Assembly (NCBI RefSeq): GCF_030817015.1
Contig: NZ_JAUSYS010000001.1
Coordinates: 4,464,001 to 4,528,000 of the forward strand
Source: Arthrobacter sp. V1I7
GTDB lineage: Bacteria; Actinomycetota; Actinomycetes; Actinomycetales; Micrococcaceae
Reading direction: 5' to 3'
Length of the DNA: 64,000 nucleotides
The translations under genes and the position numbers were made by a program. Positions 51,943-60,746 of the stretch are shown piece after piece (within the stretch, counting starts at the first letter, position 1; each line of letters starts with the position of its first letter). The notes under the pieces were generated by a model. It worked only from the letters and a program-made list of their open reading frames with translations, made no database searches and had not been told where the DNA came from.

Positions 51943-52438
51943 ATGCTTACTCCAAAACTGCTCATCGCCTACGACGGGTCCCCCAACGCACAAGTGCAAC
52001 ACAAACCGCCGCCAGCCTTTTCCCTGCGCTACAGCGGTGCTGCTCTATGCCCGTCAATCGCTGGAGGGCTTCGCGGCGCATCTGGAGGGCCATCCGGCGC
52101 TGGAGGAATTACAGGGCCTCGACGCCGCTGCGCTCGACGTTTCAGAACAGATTGCCGCCGAAGGTGCGGAACTGGCCCGTAGCCTCGGCCTAATCGCTGA
52201 ACCGTTAGTCGCTTCCACGATGGCCACAGCGTCCGAGACTATTGTGAACACCGCCGAGGACCTGAACATAGATCTGATCGTTCTTGGTTCCCGCGGGTTG
52301 CGTGGCTTCAAAGCGACCCTACTAGGAAGCACATCGGCAAACGTCCTTCACCATGCCACCCGACCGACCCTCGTGATTCCCTCGGAAGCTGTGGCTTCGG
52401 CTCGCCGCAACAGCCGGGCATTAACGGACAGGGTCTAG
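51943..52438 (+). pseudogene. Universal stress protein, frameshifted
   Basis: From ATG 51943 (AGAAGGAAAA upstream) the start LTPKLLIAYDGSPNAQ is that of UspA proteins. Between about 51990 and 52020 the frame changes; the rest, TAVLLYARQSLEGFAAHLEGHPAL, then LIVLGSRGLRGFKATLLGSTS with the G-x2-G-x9-GS nucleotide-binding motif and LHHATRPTLVIPS, is in another frame. The length is otherwise near normal (about 160 residues). ATP-binding UspA proteins help under stress; this copy cannot be made unless the break is an error. Confidence 0.85.
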
Positions 52439-52520
52439 GCATTCCCCACCGTCAGGTCGCCGGATCCTCGAGCAGAAACGCATGTTGGATCCGGCAACCA
52501 GGGGCCAGCTAATTGAATTG

Positions 52521-52588
52521 ACCACGGACGTTGGGGACGCTCAGCGTGGTTTGGTACATGAAGAAGACCTCCGGGTGGAATGGGGCTT
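52521..52588. repeat. Dispersed imperfect repeat, copy 2
   Basis: Partner of 38040-38109. Shared blocks in the same order: ACCACGGACGTT, GCGTGGTT-x-GGT, AAGAAG-x-CCTCC, GTGGA and GGGCTTG. Confidence 0.55.
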
Positions 52589-52744
52589 GCCTCAAGGGGC
52601 AAGCAGCTTTTCGACGCGGCCCTTACAGAGGAAGCTGTGGGGCTCGGACCATTTCGCTTCGGCTGCGTCACGGGAATTTTCGCAGTCCGAGAGAGCAGTC
52701 CAAGAGATTAGGACAGATTGATGCATACCAAAGGAAAGAACCAG

Positions 52745-52918
52745 ATGAGTGATATATGGTTCGCTGTCGAGGACAACAACGGCAAAAAGATATTGTCGAT
52801 GGACCAAGTAAAGGTCACCTTTAAAAAGGATCCGCGAGTCGGAAGAGTGTGGATTATGTCTTATGCCCAACTGGCCGACCTTCAAGTCGCAATCGAAGCC
52901 CACTTGGCGATGAACTAA
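52745..52918 (+). CDS. Small hypothetical protein
   Basis: A 57-residue protein starting at ATG 52745, with AAAGGAAAG about 6 bp upstream. The codon use is more A/T-rich (ATATGG, AAAAAG, ATATTG) than that of neighbours, suggesting recent transfer. GKKILSMDQVKVTFKKDP and RVWIMSYAQLADLQVAI suggest a small alpha/beta domain. No family recognised. Confidence 0.5.
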   Translation: MSDIWFAVEDNNGKKILSMDQVKVTFKKDPRVGRVWIMSYAQLADLQVAIEAHLAMN

Positions 52919-52996
52919 CTAGCTTATCCTCGGCCGGCCAGGAAACTCGATGCGGGAAACCGGCGGCTTTGACGCGACGGATAAAGGAGCACCGGT

Positions 52997-53101
52997 CCAG
53001 TTTCGGTTGCCCATCGTAGTACCCGAAACGCGACACCCGAAAGTGCCAGGCCGTGTGCAGGTCCGGGTAGTCTCGGCCTCCATCAGTTCGAAGCATTCCG
53101 A
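52997..53101 (-). pseudogene. IS3-family OrfB N-terminal scrap
   Basis: The minus strand reads ECFELMEAE in one frame and, after a shift near 53070, DYPDLHTAWHFRVSRFGYYDG in the next, the FELMEAE...RVLGVSRSGYYDW start of IS3 OrfB transposases. Only about 35 residues are left. Confidence 0.5.
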
Positions 53102-53284
53102 TTCTCTGCTTGGAAGCGAAAAGGCTGCGGCTCTTCGTATCACTCCCCCGCTGACCCCCTCCCAGCGCAAACGCTCCGGCGCCGCCTTAGCCGTCTCAGC
53201 CGCCACGCACTCCTCCGTTCCAGCCCGGGCCCGTTCTTGGGCACCCACCGGCCAAGCAACTGTTCTCAGACAGCCCCAAGTCCC

Positions 53285-54430
53285 GACCTCCTGGCCACCA
53301 TCACCCTCATGGGCGGTGCCAGCACCCTGATCGGCGTCCTCCCGACCTACAACGGCTCATCCGGCGACTGGTACCAGGGCGGCGCCGGAATACTCGCGCC
53401 TATCCTGCTGATCCTGCTCCGCCTGCTGCAAGGCCTCGGTGCCGGCGCTGAGATGGCCGGCGCCTCCATCCTTATGACCGAATACGCTCCACGCAAGGAA
53501 CGCGGCTTCTACGCCTCACTCCCCTTCATGGGTGTCCAGGTCGGCACTGTCGTTGCAGCACTGGTCTACTTCCTGCTCTTCAACGCCAACCAGACCGTAA
53601 AGATCACCGAAATGTGGCTGTGGCGGGTACCGTTCCTGGCCAGCGTCGTCATCCTCGTCGTCGCTATCTTCATCCGCCTCAAGCTGAGAAGCCGCTGCGC
53701 ACACTGGTCAAGTCCTCCCGCAGGACCCTCCTGCGCGGTATTGGCCTCCGTCTCGCAGAGAACGGCTCATCCTCCATCTATCAGGCCCTCGCCGTCGCAT
53801 ATGTCACAAGCGCCGCTGTCGGCGTCACCGGCCCCATCGGTGCACTGTCCCTCGTGTTCGCCGCCAGCCTCGGATCAATAGTGGTGCCGATCGCCGGCAA
53901 GCTTTCGGACCGGTTCGGGCGGTCAAGACCTACCGCGGCTTCGCGATTTTCCAGTTCGTCGCAGCCTTCCCGATCTGGTACGTGTTGAGCCTCGGCGACA
54001 CCGTCCTCACGATTGTCGTAATCTCCCTCGCGCTGGGCATCGGAACCTGGGGCATGTTCGGATCACAGAGCGCCTTCATGTCCGAGCTCTTCGGCTCCCG
54101 TCAGCGCTACCTCGGCGTCTCCGTCGCCCGTGAAATCTCCGCCGTGATCTCCGGCGGCGTCGCACCCTGATCGGAGCATGGATCATCTCCTTGGTCATCA
54201 CAGCAGACGGCGGAGCCGGTGTTCACGGTGCAGGACTGGGCGCCTGGGTACCCATTGCCGCCTACCTGTCACTCCTGACCGTGATCACTATCATCGCTAC
54301 CTTCTTCACACCCGAGACCATTGGACGCGACCTGGACAGCATCAAGGACGCAATTGACGACCCGGCAACCGTCGCGGGCCACCACAAGGCGGTCTACGCA
54401 AAGACGCACGAACACGAGTCGGCTTTGTAG
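53285..54430 (+). pseudogene. MHS-type MFS transporter, truncated and frameshifted
   Basis: A metabolite:proton symporter of the sugar/proline/shikimate type. The N-terminal two helices are missing. Visible are LLATITLMGGASTLIGVLPTYN, LRLLQGLGAGAEMAGASILMTEYAPRKERGFYASLPFMGVQVGT (family hallmark), then after a shift near 53685 KPLRTLVKSSRRTLLRGIG, after another near 53924 TYRGFAIFQF, and after a third near 54167 LIGAWIISLVITADGG to the end TPETIGRDL. Length without gaps is normal from about residue 75 on. A proper hairpin terminator follows. Confidence 0.88.
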
Positions 54431-54480
54431 GACAACCGTCACGAGGACGCACAAGCCGTCCAACAGTGCAGTCTCTACGT

Positions 54481-54514
54481 CCGGCGGTGGTCACCTACTG
54501 GTGATCGCCGCCGG
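54481..54514 (+). terminator. Hairpin terminator after MHS pseudogene
   Basis: CCGGCGGTGGTCACC and GGTGATCGCCGCCGG form a 15-bp stem with two G-T wobbles and a 4-nt loop, followed shortly by GTTTTAG. It is the original terminator of the transporter gene. Confidence 0.75.
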
Positions 54515-55017
54515 ACGCGCGTGTTTTAGTTCTCAGCCAGACCGGAGATGGCGGACCTACGATCCACTTGCGCCCTGCCAGCCTGAAGTACACCCCAACC
54601 TGACGTCAGGTAGTCCTCTGGGGCGTCAGAATAGGATCCGAACCTGCCATTCAATACACCCCGGTGGGAGGGTCTTAGATTCCAACCGGACGCATTTGGC
54701 GATCGCATGCTTTGAGGATGGCGTGAGCGCAAGATGTCGATCGTGCACGCGATGTCTGCACAAATCAGCGATGTCTGCTTATGTTGTCGCGGGCTTGGCC
54801 CGGAAACTGTCAAGCGGTGATTCCCGCCAACCCCGTCAACAATTAGGCCGTTTGCGTGTCAGGTGGCCTTCGGCGCGGCGTGCAGATATTTTCCGTTCGC
54901 AAGCTTTCCGTCTGATTCAGGATTCGCTGCACCCACCCGGTACTCTGATGAGCGCGGCCAAGACGCGTCCTGCGGATCGGCAAATACGCCGTCCAGAGCA
55001 GGGGGATCGGGGAATCA
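54515..55017. other. Intergenic stretch
   Basis: Five hundred bp with no gene supported on either strand. It lies between the transporter remnant and the DUF3223 gene and should hold that gene's promoter; I see no clear -35/-10 pair. Confidence 0.45.
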
Positions 55018-55349
55018 TGGCCAAGTATGAAGTCGGCGAATACGCGTTCGGAAAAAAGGGCGCCGTCAGTGAACTGCTCAGCGCCGCTCTGAAGAAGTAC
55101 GAGCCCGGTGACAAGGTGGCGGATCTTTTCGTGTCGGGGCTGTTGACCGCGCTTGTCCGTGAACACCCTGAGGCGGCCGAGAAGATCGGACCAGGCATCG
55201 AGCACTGGGTGGTTTGCTCAAACAACGACCGTCAGTACAACACCAGGGGCTTTAGGGCGAAGCAGATCGGTCGCGAGGGCCTCGTGAAGTTCAAATACAC
55301 GGATGTGCTTTCGCCACCCACTCGGCACGCACTCTTCGCGGAGGCCCTT
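55018..55349 (+). pseudogene. DUF3223 (DCL-like) protein, 5' half, cut by IS1380
   Basis: ATG 55018 begins AKYEVGEYAFGKKGAVSELLSAALKKYEPGDKV, followed by GPGIEHWVVCSNNDRQYNTRGF and FKYTDVLSPPTRHALFAEA, the DUF3223 domain with its Trp/Phe-rich core. At 55350 the IS1380 left repeat begins and the frame runs on into the element. The missing C-terminal half is found on the other side at 57097. DUF3223 proteins occur in plant plastids and in phage- or plasmid-related bacterial DNA; biochemical role unknown. Confidence 0.8.
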
Positions 55350-57096
55350 CCTAGCCCGGGGATTTCATGGCGGGTGGCTGAGGGTGTGTGTTTAAGCAGG
55401 GAAAGGGTGCTCTGAGCTGGGAAAATAGTGGTTGTCGAGACCGTTATTTGCCGAGTGAAGGAGCACCCTTTCGATGCAAAAGTCTACCTGTGTTTTTCCG
55501 TCGGTTCCGGTCACTTTCACCGGCCAGTCGCTGGTCTCCCACGCCGGGGTGAAGGTCCTGACCGGTTTCATGGATGCCCTGGGTTTCGGGGCACTGTGCG
55601 AGGACCGGTTGGGCCAGTTCGTTCCCGCAGGCGCGACGCACCGGCCCGGCCGGCTGGTCGGTTCTCTGGCGGCGATGCTGGCCGCCGGAGGTGAACACGT
55701 GTCCGATCTGGACATCCTGCGGGTCTCACCGGGGGTCTTCGGCCAGCTGCCCTCGAACGCGACGGTGTCCCGGTTTTTCGAACGGACCGTGACGAACCCC
55801 GAGCTGTTCGGCTATGGCATCGAAACCCTCACCCGGCAACTGCGCTCCACGGCCTGGGAAGCGGCCGGGAACCGGAACCCGGCGTTGTCGGCGACAGCGG
55901 CGGATCCGCTCATCCTGGACCTGGACGCCACCCTCGTGGCCTCACACTCGGAGAAGGAAAACGTCGCCGGCACCTACAAGGGCGGCTACGGCTTCGCCCC
56001 CTTCATCGCGTCCTGTGACTACGGTGCCGGTAACGGCACCGGGGAAATCCTCGCCTGCCTGCTGCGGACCGGCAACGCCGGCGCGAACAGCGCCGATGAC
56101 CACATCCGCGTCTTCGAGACCGCCGTGTCCGGCCTGCCCGAAGGATTCTTCGACGAGACCGGGGCGCTGGCCGGAGAGAACGTCCTGGTCCGCACCGACA
56201 GCGCCGGAGCCTCAAGGAAGTTCCTCTGGTACCTGCACAGCCGGAACGCCCAGTTCTCCGTCTCCTACCCCGTCCCCGCGGCCAAAGCCCACATGGTCGA
56301 TTGGATCAACGACAAGAAGAACTGGCAGCCGGCCCTGGACCAGGCCGGCAACGACCGGACCGATGCCTGGGTCATCAACGCCACCGACATCATCCCGCTC
56401 ACCGACTACCCGCCGGGAACGAACCTGTTCCTGCGCGCCGAGCCCTTGCACCCCGGCGCGCAACCGACGCTGCTGGACATCGACGGGCACCGGATCACCG
56501 CGTTCCTGACCAACTCACCGCGCTGGCACGGCCCGTTCCTTGACGCCAGACACCGCGCCCGGGCCCGGTGCGAAAACCGGATCAAGACCCTGAAAAACAC
56601 CGGTCTGGGCAAGCTGCCGTTCTTCGACTTCGCCGCGAACCAGGCCTGGGCGTGGATCGCAGCCCTGGCCTCCAACCTCGTCTCCTGGCTCCAGCTCACC
56701 GCGCTCCCCGCCGGCGACCACGCCAAGGGATGGGACATCAAACGCTGGCGCTACCGGCTCTTCGCCACTGCAGGCAAGATCATCACCCGCGCCAGAAAGA
56801 GCTATCTCCTCCTGCCCGGAACGGCACCCGAACACCAACTGATCCACAGATTACTCGAAGCCACCGCAAGCATCGCGGCGAGCCTCAAGAACCCCACCGC
56901 CATCATGCAGACCTGACGCCCGGAACCAGCCCCATCACTGCGAGCAGACAGACAGCCATCACGGGTACGTGGAAACCCGCGCCAACCCCGGCGCATGGGA
57001 CGGTCGAGGGTGCCCGGAATCCGCCCAGACAACACGCCAGCCGCTCAGCCGCCATCAACACCCCCGACCGACGACCGATGCAAAATCCGGGCTAGG
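55350..57096 (+). mobile_element. IS1380-family element inside the DUF3223 gene
   Basis: Inverted ends CCTAGCCCGG (55350-55359) and CCGGGCTAGG (57087-57096), followed inward by GGATTTC and GGATTTT-like bases, enclose 1747 bp with one intact transposase. Both flanks continue the same DUF3223 gene, proving insertion rather than adjacency. An obvious target duplication is not seen (flanks CCTT and GAAG). Confidence 0.85.
55474..56916 (+). CDS. IS1380-family transposase
   Basis: A 480-residue DDE transposase: LILDLDATLVASHSEKENVAGTYKGGYGF (first Asp, about residue 150), VLVRTDSAGASRKFL (second Asp) and RCENRIKTLKNTGLGKLPF (Glu, about 370), with the typical C-terminal RARKSYLLLP. Length and catalytic residues are complete, so it looks active. 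ATG 55474 has GAAGGAG upstream, 10 bp away. Confidence 0.95.
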   Translation: MQKSTCVFPSVPVTFTGQSLVSHAGVKVLTGFMDALGFGALCEDRLGQFVPAGATHRPGRLVGSLAAMLAAGGEHVSDLDILRVSPGVFGQLPSNATVSRFFERTVTNPELFGYGIETLTRQLRSTAWEAAGNRNPALSATAADPLILDLDATLVASHSEKENVAGTYKGGYGFAPFIASCDYGAGNGTGEILACLLRTGNAGANSADDHIRVFETAVSGLPEGFFDETGALAGENVLVRTDSAGASRKFLWYLHSRNAQFSVSYPVPAAKAHMVDWINDKKNWQPALDQAGNDRTDAWVINATDIIPLTDYPPGTNLFLRAEPLHPGAQPTLLDIDGHRITAFLTNSPRWHGPFLDARHRARARCENRIKTLKNTGLGKLPFFDFAANQAWAWIAALASNLVSWLQLTALPAGDHAKGWDIKRWRYRLFATAGKIITRARKSYLLLPGTAPEHQLIHRLLEATASIAASLKNPTAIMQT

Positions 57097-57393
57097 GAAG
57101 CAATCGACATCACACAGCAGCTAAGGACGGATGCGTTCAGCGACGGCCCCGTCAGGTGTGCGTACACCGGCGAGAAAATCACGGAAAAGACCGACGCAGC
57201 GGCCGTCCACCGGAACCCTTCCCGGGCCGAGCTTCACAGGCAGTTCCTCGCCAGTGAAGGGCTCACCGAGGAATCGGTCAAACTGCTCGTGCACCCTTCC
57301 CGGCTCGAAGACCGTGAGCTTGCCCAGAGATGGCGCCGCTTCCAGACTGCGCACCTCAATGGAATGTCCATCGTAAAAATCCGGCGGCACTGA
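57097..57393 (+). pseudogene. DUF3223 protein, 3' half, downstream of IS1380
   Basis: After the right IS repeat the frame REAIDITQQLRTDAF joins onto FAEA of the 5' half. It continues with VRCAYTGEKITEKTDAAAVHR and ASEGLTEESVKLL, the C-terminal part of DUF3223 proteins, and ends in TGA 57391. The upstream part of this open frame belongs to the IS. The gene ends 45 bp from the convergent OLD nuclease gene. Confidence 0.72.
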
Positions 57394-57438
57394 AGGCGAG
57401 TGGGTAGGACACGACGCTGTCTTGAGCCGCCAAGGTGC

Positions 57439-59853
57439 CTATACCCCAGCCTGACTTTTTGTTCCTGCAGGACGCTGGAGCTCAACTGAAATCATCTGTG
57501 TGACTGCAGACGCCGGGTCCTTGGTTGCATCGTCCTGGTACAAGATACGTTCGCTGGAGCTGAGCGCCTTAACCTCTTCTCGGAAGCTATCAAAGCGAGG
57601 CACATTATAGGTGCTGAGGTCCCCGAGTTCGTAATCACGGGCGATATACGACAGGCGAGGGCGGATAGCGTCCCCAAATGGCGAGACGTCAAGAGCGGAG
57701 TCGAGTTCCCGCATCAATTTCTTGGCGTCATGTTTCCTCATACCTTGCGGATGGTTTCGCAGGAAGTTGTTAACTGCCCGCTTCATACGATCATCGCTGC
57801 GGTTTCTGTCTTCTTCTTCCGACGCGTCTTCTAAACGCTCAGCAAGGAAGCTTAGGAGGGCAGCAAATCGCCTTCGCAGCATCTCGGCGCCGGCAGTATC
57901 AGGGAAAACGGCGAGCAGGGAAATGACTTCTCGCGCTAGCCCGGCCTTCTCTATATGCTCCTCAGCGAAGGCAGACGTGTAGGCCCCTTCCAAAGCGTCC
58001 CAAAGCCGGCCGCCCGACTTGGCGAGGTTCTTTCCTATGCTTTCAGGGGTGAAGGACTCCGTGTCCTGCTCCTGCAGATCCTCGAAACGCGCCAAGTAAT
58101 TCAGCGCAGCTCTGTGCGCGATCTCAATCGGCAGCAGATCTTCGATCTCTATAATGCTGACCCCGTTGTCGGGTACCAAGCCAGACTCCGCGGCCCACGT
58201 ATCAAGACGAACAATATATTCATCGCGTAACACGCGCTTTCGCCGAGCTTCTCCCCGTTGGAGCACTTTCTCGGCTATCAGGCCCGATTTGTCGCCGTCC
58301 AGGAGCGCGACACAAGGAGGCTTGATAACATCCCGGCCCCTGGCCAGGTAGGCCATGTAGGGAATACCGTCTGCACCCCCGCACGCTACGACGGTGACCT
58401 CATTCAGGTCCAGAACCCCTGCTGTACTTTGTTCTCGTTTCGCGATGTGAGCTGAAATGCCTGCCAGCAGTACTTGATCCCCCTGTCCTTCGACAAGGAG
58501 ATTCTTACCACCTATGAAGGTTGTCTCCGCCAGATTGGCACCGATTGAAGAACGTAAGGGTTCGTAGCGGTTGTTGGCTGCATCGCGGACTACACGAGTT
58601 CCTTCGTCTTCGGAGCCCTTGTCTAACACCCGGATCCTGTGAGGGGCATTCTTGTCGATCAAGAATGGTGAATGCGTCACATATACGACCTGACTTTGTT
58701 GACCATCGTCCTCAGGTAGAGCGTAGTCATGCAGCACCCGCATCAGGTCTTGCTGTCCCACGCTTGATAGGAAAGCATCCGGTTCGTCCAAGAGCAGTAT
58801 GTCCGGCTTGCGGTTCTTCAGCCGGTGGGCAGTGAGTTGCACAAAGTAGCTCAGGAAGAAGCGAAGTCCTTGGCTCCTTTCTCCGAAGGAATACTTTGAC
58901 CCGGTCCGGTCCAAGATCGTGAACGCCAACTCGTGCTCACGCGCTTCAACTCGAAGCTCGAAGTCTCGATCCTGGGACCACCAACGCTGGACGTTCAGGT
59001 TTTCCTTGATAGCGGAGTTCATGGCCCCAATGATTGCCTCAACCTGGCCTTCGCGTCCGGATTTAATCGAGTCTTGCAACTCCACGAATGCTTGTTGATC
59101 TATACCGGCGGCATCGACTAGTAGCTGGCGGGCAAGCTCGAACTCCGCCCTGCGTCTTGCTTCAGCCTGAACACTAGCGGGATCCGTACCTTTAGAAAGC
59201 GCCGGCAGAACCGCTTCTCCAACTGTCTCAGCGGTCAGTGCAACGAGATCCTCTAAGCGTTCCAGTACTTCAGTTCGGGTCTTCCTGAGCTGTAGCTGAC
59301 TGTGAGGTTGTCCGGCGAGTTCGGCTATGGAGACGCTGTCCGGAACAGCCAGGTCCGTCCTCAGCTCGTGATAAGACGGGAGAATTGCTTCCAGGCTTGC
59401 GAGTTCATCCCCAGTCAGCGGGACCCTCTCGCCGTTGACTAGCAGGAAGGGCGCCGCGGCTCCCGGACGGTAAAGGCTGAACTCTCTCGCACCCTCAAGA
59501 GCTGCAATACCTGCTCGATCATCCGTCGAATCAAGCTCGAATGTGCAGCCGAACTCAGGCAACCTGAGCTCGTTGGTCTTGACGGAATACAACTCGCTGT
59601 ACCGGCAGAAGTCAGCGCGGTTGATGGGGTTTCCCGTCAGAGAAGCCTTAATGGCAGTCAGCAATTGACTTTTGCCGGATTCGTTCGCTCCAACAATGGC
59701 CGTGATTTCTGGATCCAAAGGTATTCGAACAAAGGGGTACCATGCAGGATCAGTATCCTCCCAGGGGGCCGGCTGATTCGTGATTCGCGACTTCAATTCG
59801 TAGTCGTAATTGAACGAGCGAAAGAATCTGACATCTAGCCTGTTGAACTTCAT
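57439..59853 (-). CDS. OLD-family ATP-dependent nuclease (AAA ATPase + TOPRIM)
   Basis: An 804-residue protein of the overcoming-lysogenization-defect group. The N-terminal ABC-type ATPase has Walker A GANESGKS (residues 55-62), a long inserted helical region, the signature FGERSQGLRFFL and Walker B PDILLLDEPDAFLS. A TOPRIM nuclease domain follows: LLVEGQGDQ (Glu, about 455) and ALLDGDKSG (DxD, about 518). OLD proteins and the GajA subunit of Gabija cut nucleic acid and stop phage. No GajB-like helicase is next to it, so it is more like a single-gene OLD. ATG 59853 has GGGGGAG 5 bp upstream. Base composition is lower in GC than neighbours, suggesting transfer. Confidence 0.88.
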   Translation of the reverse strand: MKFNRLDVRFFRSFNYDYELKSRITNQPAPWEDTDPAWYPFVRIPLDPEITAIVGANESGKSQLLTAIKASLTGNPINRADFCRYSELYSVKTNELRLPEFGCTFELDSTDDRAGIAALEGAREFSLYRPGAAAPFLLVNGERVPLTGDELASLEAILPSYHELRTDLAVPDSVSIAELAGQPHSQLQLRKTRTEVLERLEDLVALTAETVGEAVLPALSKGTDPASVQAEARRRAEFELARQLLVDAAGIDQQAFVELQDSIKSGREGQVEAIIGAMNSAIKENLNVQRWWSQDRDFELRVEAREHELAFTILDRTGSKYSFGERSQGLRFFLSYFVQLTAHRLKNRKPDILLLDEPDAFLSSVGQQDLMRVLHDYALPEDDGQQSQVVYVTHSPFLIDKNAPHRIRVLDKGSEDEGTRVVRDAANNRYEPLRSSIGANLAETTFIGGKNLLVEGQGDQVLLAGISAHIAKREQSTAGVLDLNEVTVVACGGADGIPYMAYLARGRDVIKPPCVALLDGDKSGLIAEKVLQRGEARRKRVLRDEYIVRLDTWAAESGLVPDNGVSIIEIEDLLPIEIAHRAALNYLARFEDLQEQDTESFTPESIGKNLAKSGGRLWDALEGAYTSAFAEEHIEKAGLAREVISLLAVFPDTAGAEMLRRRFAALLSFLAERLEDASEEEDRNRSDDRMKRAVNNFLRNHPQGMRKHDAKKLMRELDSALDVSPFGDAIRPRLSYIARDYELGDLSTYNVPRFDSFREEVKALSSSERILYQDDATKDPASAVTQMISVELQRPAGTKSQAGV

Positions 59854-60010
59854 GATCTCCCCCGAGGGCCGCTTATTTCCGAGCCAATACTTCTGATGTG
59901 AGCTTAGGGCATGCGGCAGACAAGGATTGGGCGGCTGTGCGCGAGTCCGGTAAGCCGACGTGTTGCAAAAAGGCCCCCCACTAGCCAGAGGCCCCAACCG
60001 GCTTCCTCGA

Positions 60011-60089
60011 AATTGCGGGCGTTTGGCCAGCGAAGATCAGTGCCGAGCCGCTACCGAAAACAGCCTGTTGCACAATTGCGGGTGTTCGG
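60011..60089. repeat. Direct repeat pair AATTGCGGGYGTTYGG
   Basis: AATTGCGGGCGTTTGG (60011-60026) and AATTGCGGGTGTTCGG (60074-60089), both soon followed by GCGAAGA, with starts 63 bp apart (about six helical turns). The spacing and conservation suggest a protein-binding pair such as iterons. Confidence 0.55.
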
Positions 60090-60135
60090 GGCGAAGACAC
60101 GCTCGCTGCCCACAGCCGGGGACAATCCTTGGAGG

Positions 60136-60199
60136 TTATCCACCGCTACTGCTGCCGAGGGAGCTACCTCCATGGCTCCCAATTTCCAGCCGTGGATAA
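60136..60199. promoter_or_regulatory. Two inverted DnaA-box-like 9-mers
   Basis: TTATCCACC (60136-60144) and CGTGGATAA (60191-60199, read as TTATCCACG on the other strand) each differ by one base from the consensus TTATCCACA. They face each other 46 bp apart in a non-coding stretch. Confidence 0.5.
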
Positions 60200-60320
60200 C
60201 CCGGATTGACCCCAGCCATGGACAGCTAGAAGTCGGGTCAGCTCCGGCCGTTTGGTCCGGGCAGTAAAGGCCTAAGCGCGCGCCTCGTTCTTTTCATCCG
60301 ATCGTGACCAGCCAGCGGTG

Positions 60321-60746
60321 CTAGTCAAAGATTCCGGCTTCAGGGGTTGTGTGGGGAAGAGCAGTTCTGTCCCGGGCGGGAGTTTTGTGCCCGTCGTACG
60401 CGCATTTTTTGAAGGGGCCTTCTTTGTCCATGAGGACGCGCATGTGTGGGTCGGCGTGGTTGAGCCACCAGGTGCTGACCCCGAGCGCAGGCTCCAGCCG
60501 TAAGTGTTCCCAGGCCCGCCAGATGGCTTCCATCCGGATCAGGGCTTCGGGGTGTTTGTACCACTCAGGGCACCACGCGTAGGCTGCGCCCTCGTTGACT
60601 TCCCGGACGTAGGACTGGGCCAGGAGGTCAGCGAAGAACTCCACGGCGCTGGAGTACACCAGTTCCGGTTCGGGCTCAGCGTGGCTGTTGCCGGCCGGGG
60701 ACTGCTCCTCTTCGTCCCCGAAGGCGTCCGCGAACTCTTCGCTCAC
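60321..60746 (-). CDS. DUF4913-domain protein
   Basis: A 141-residue soluble protein. The DUF4913 core is clear: SSAVEFFADLLAQSYVREV, CPEWYKHPEALIRMEAIWRAWEHLR and STWWLNHADPHMRVLMDKEGPFKKC, with conserved Trp pairs. Such proteins are encoded next to VirD4/TraG-like coupling ATPases in actinobacterial plasmids and conjugative elements. The GTG start 60746 overlaps the TGA of the coupling protein (GTGA), so both are made from one message. The biochemical role is unknown. Confidence 0.85.
   Translation of the reverse strand: MSEEFADAFGDEEEQSPAGNSHAEPEPELVYSSAVEFFADLLAQSYVREVNEGAAYAWCPEWYKHPEALIRMEAIWRAWEHLRLEPALGVSTWWLNHADPHMRVLMDKEGPFKKCAYDGHKTPARDRTALPHTTPEAGIFD

Larger units (their letters stand above)
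59854..60320. other. Non-coding block with direct repeats and DnaA-box-like sites
   Basis: No gene is supported in 467 bp. It holds two copies of a 16-bp repeat (60011, 60074) and two inverted 9-mers like DnaA boxes (60136, 60191). It may be a replication or transfer origin, or simply the control region of the leftward OLD gene. Confidence 0.45.
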
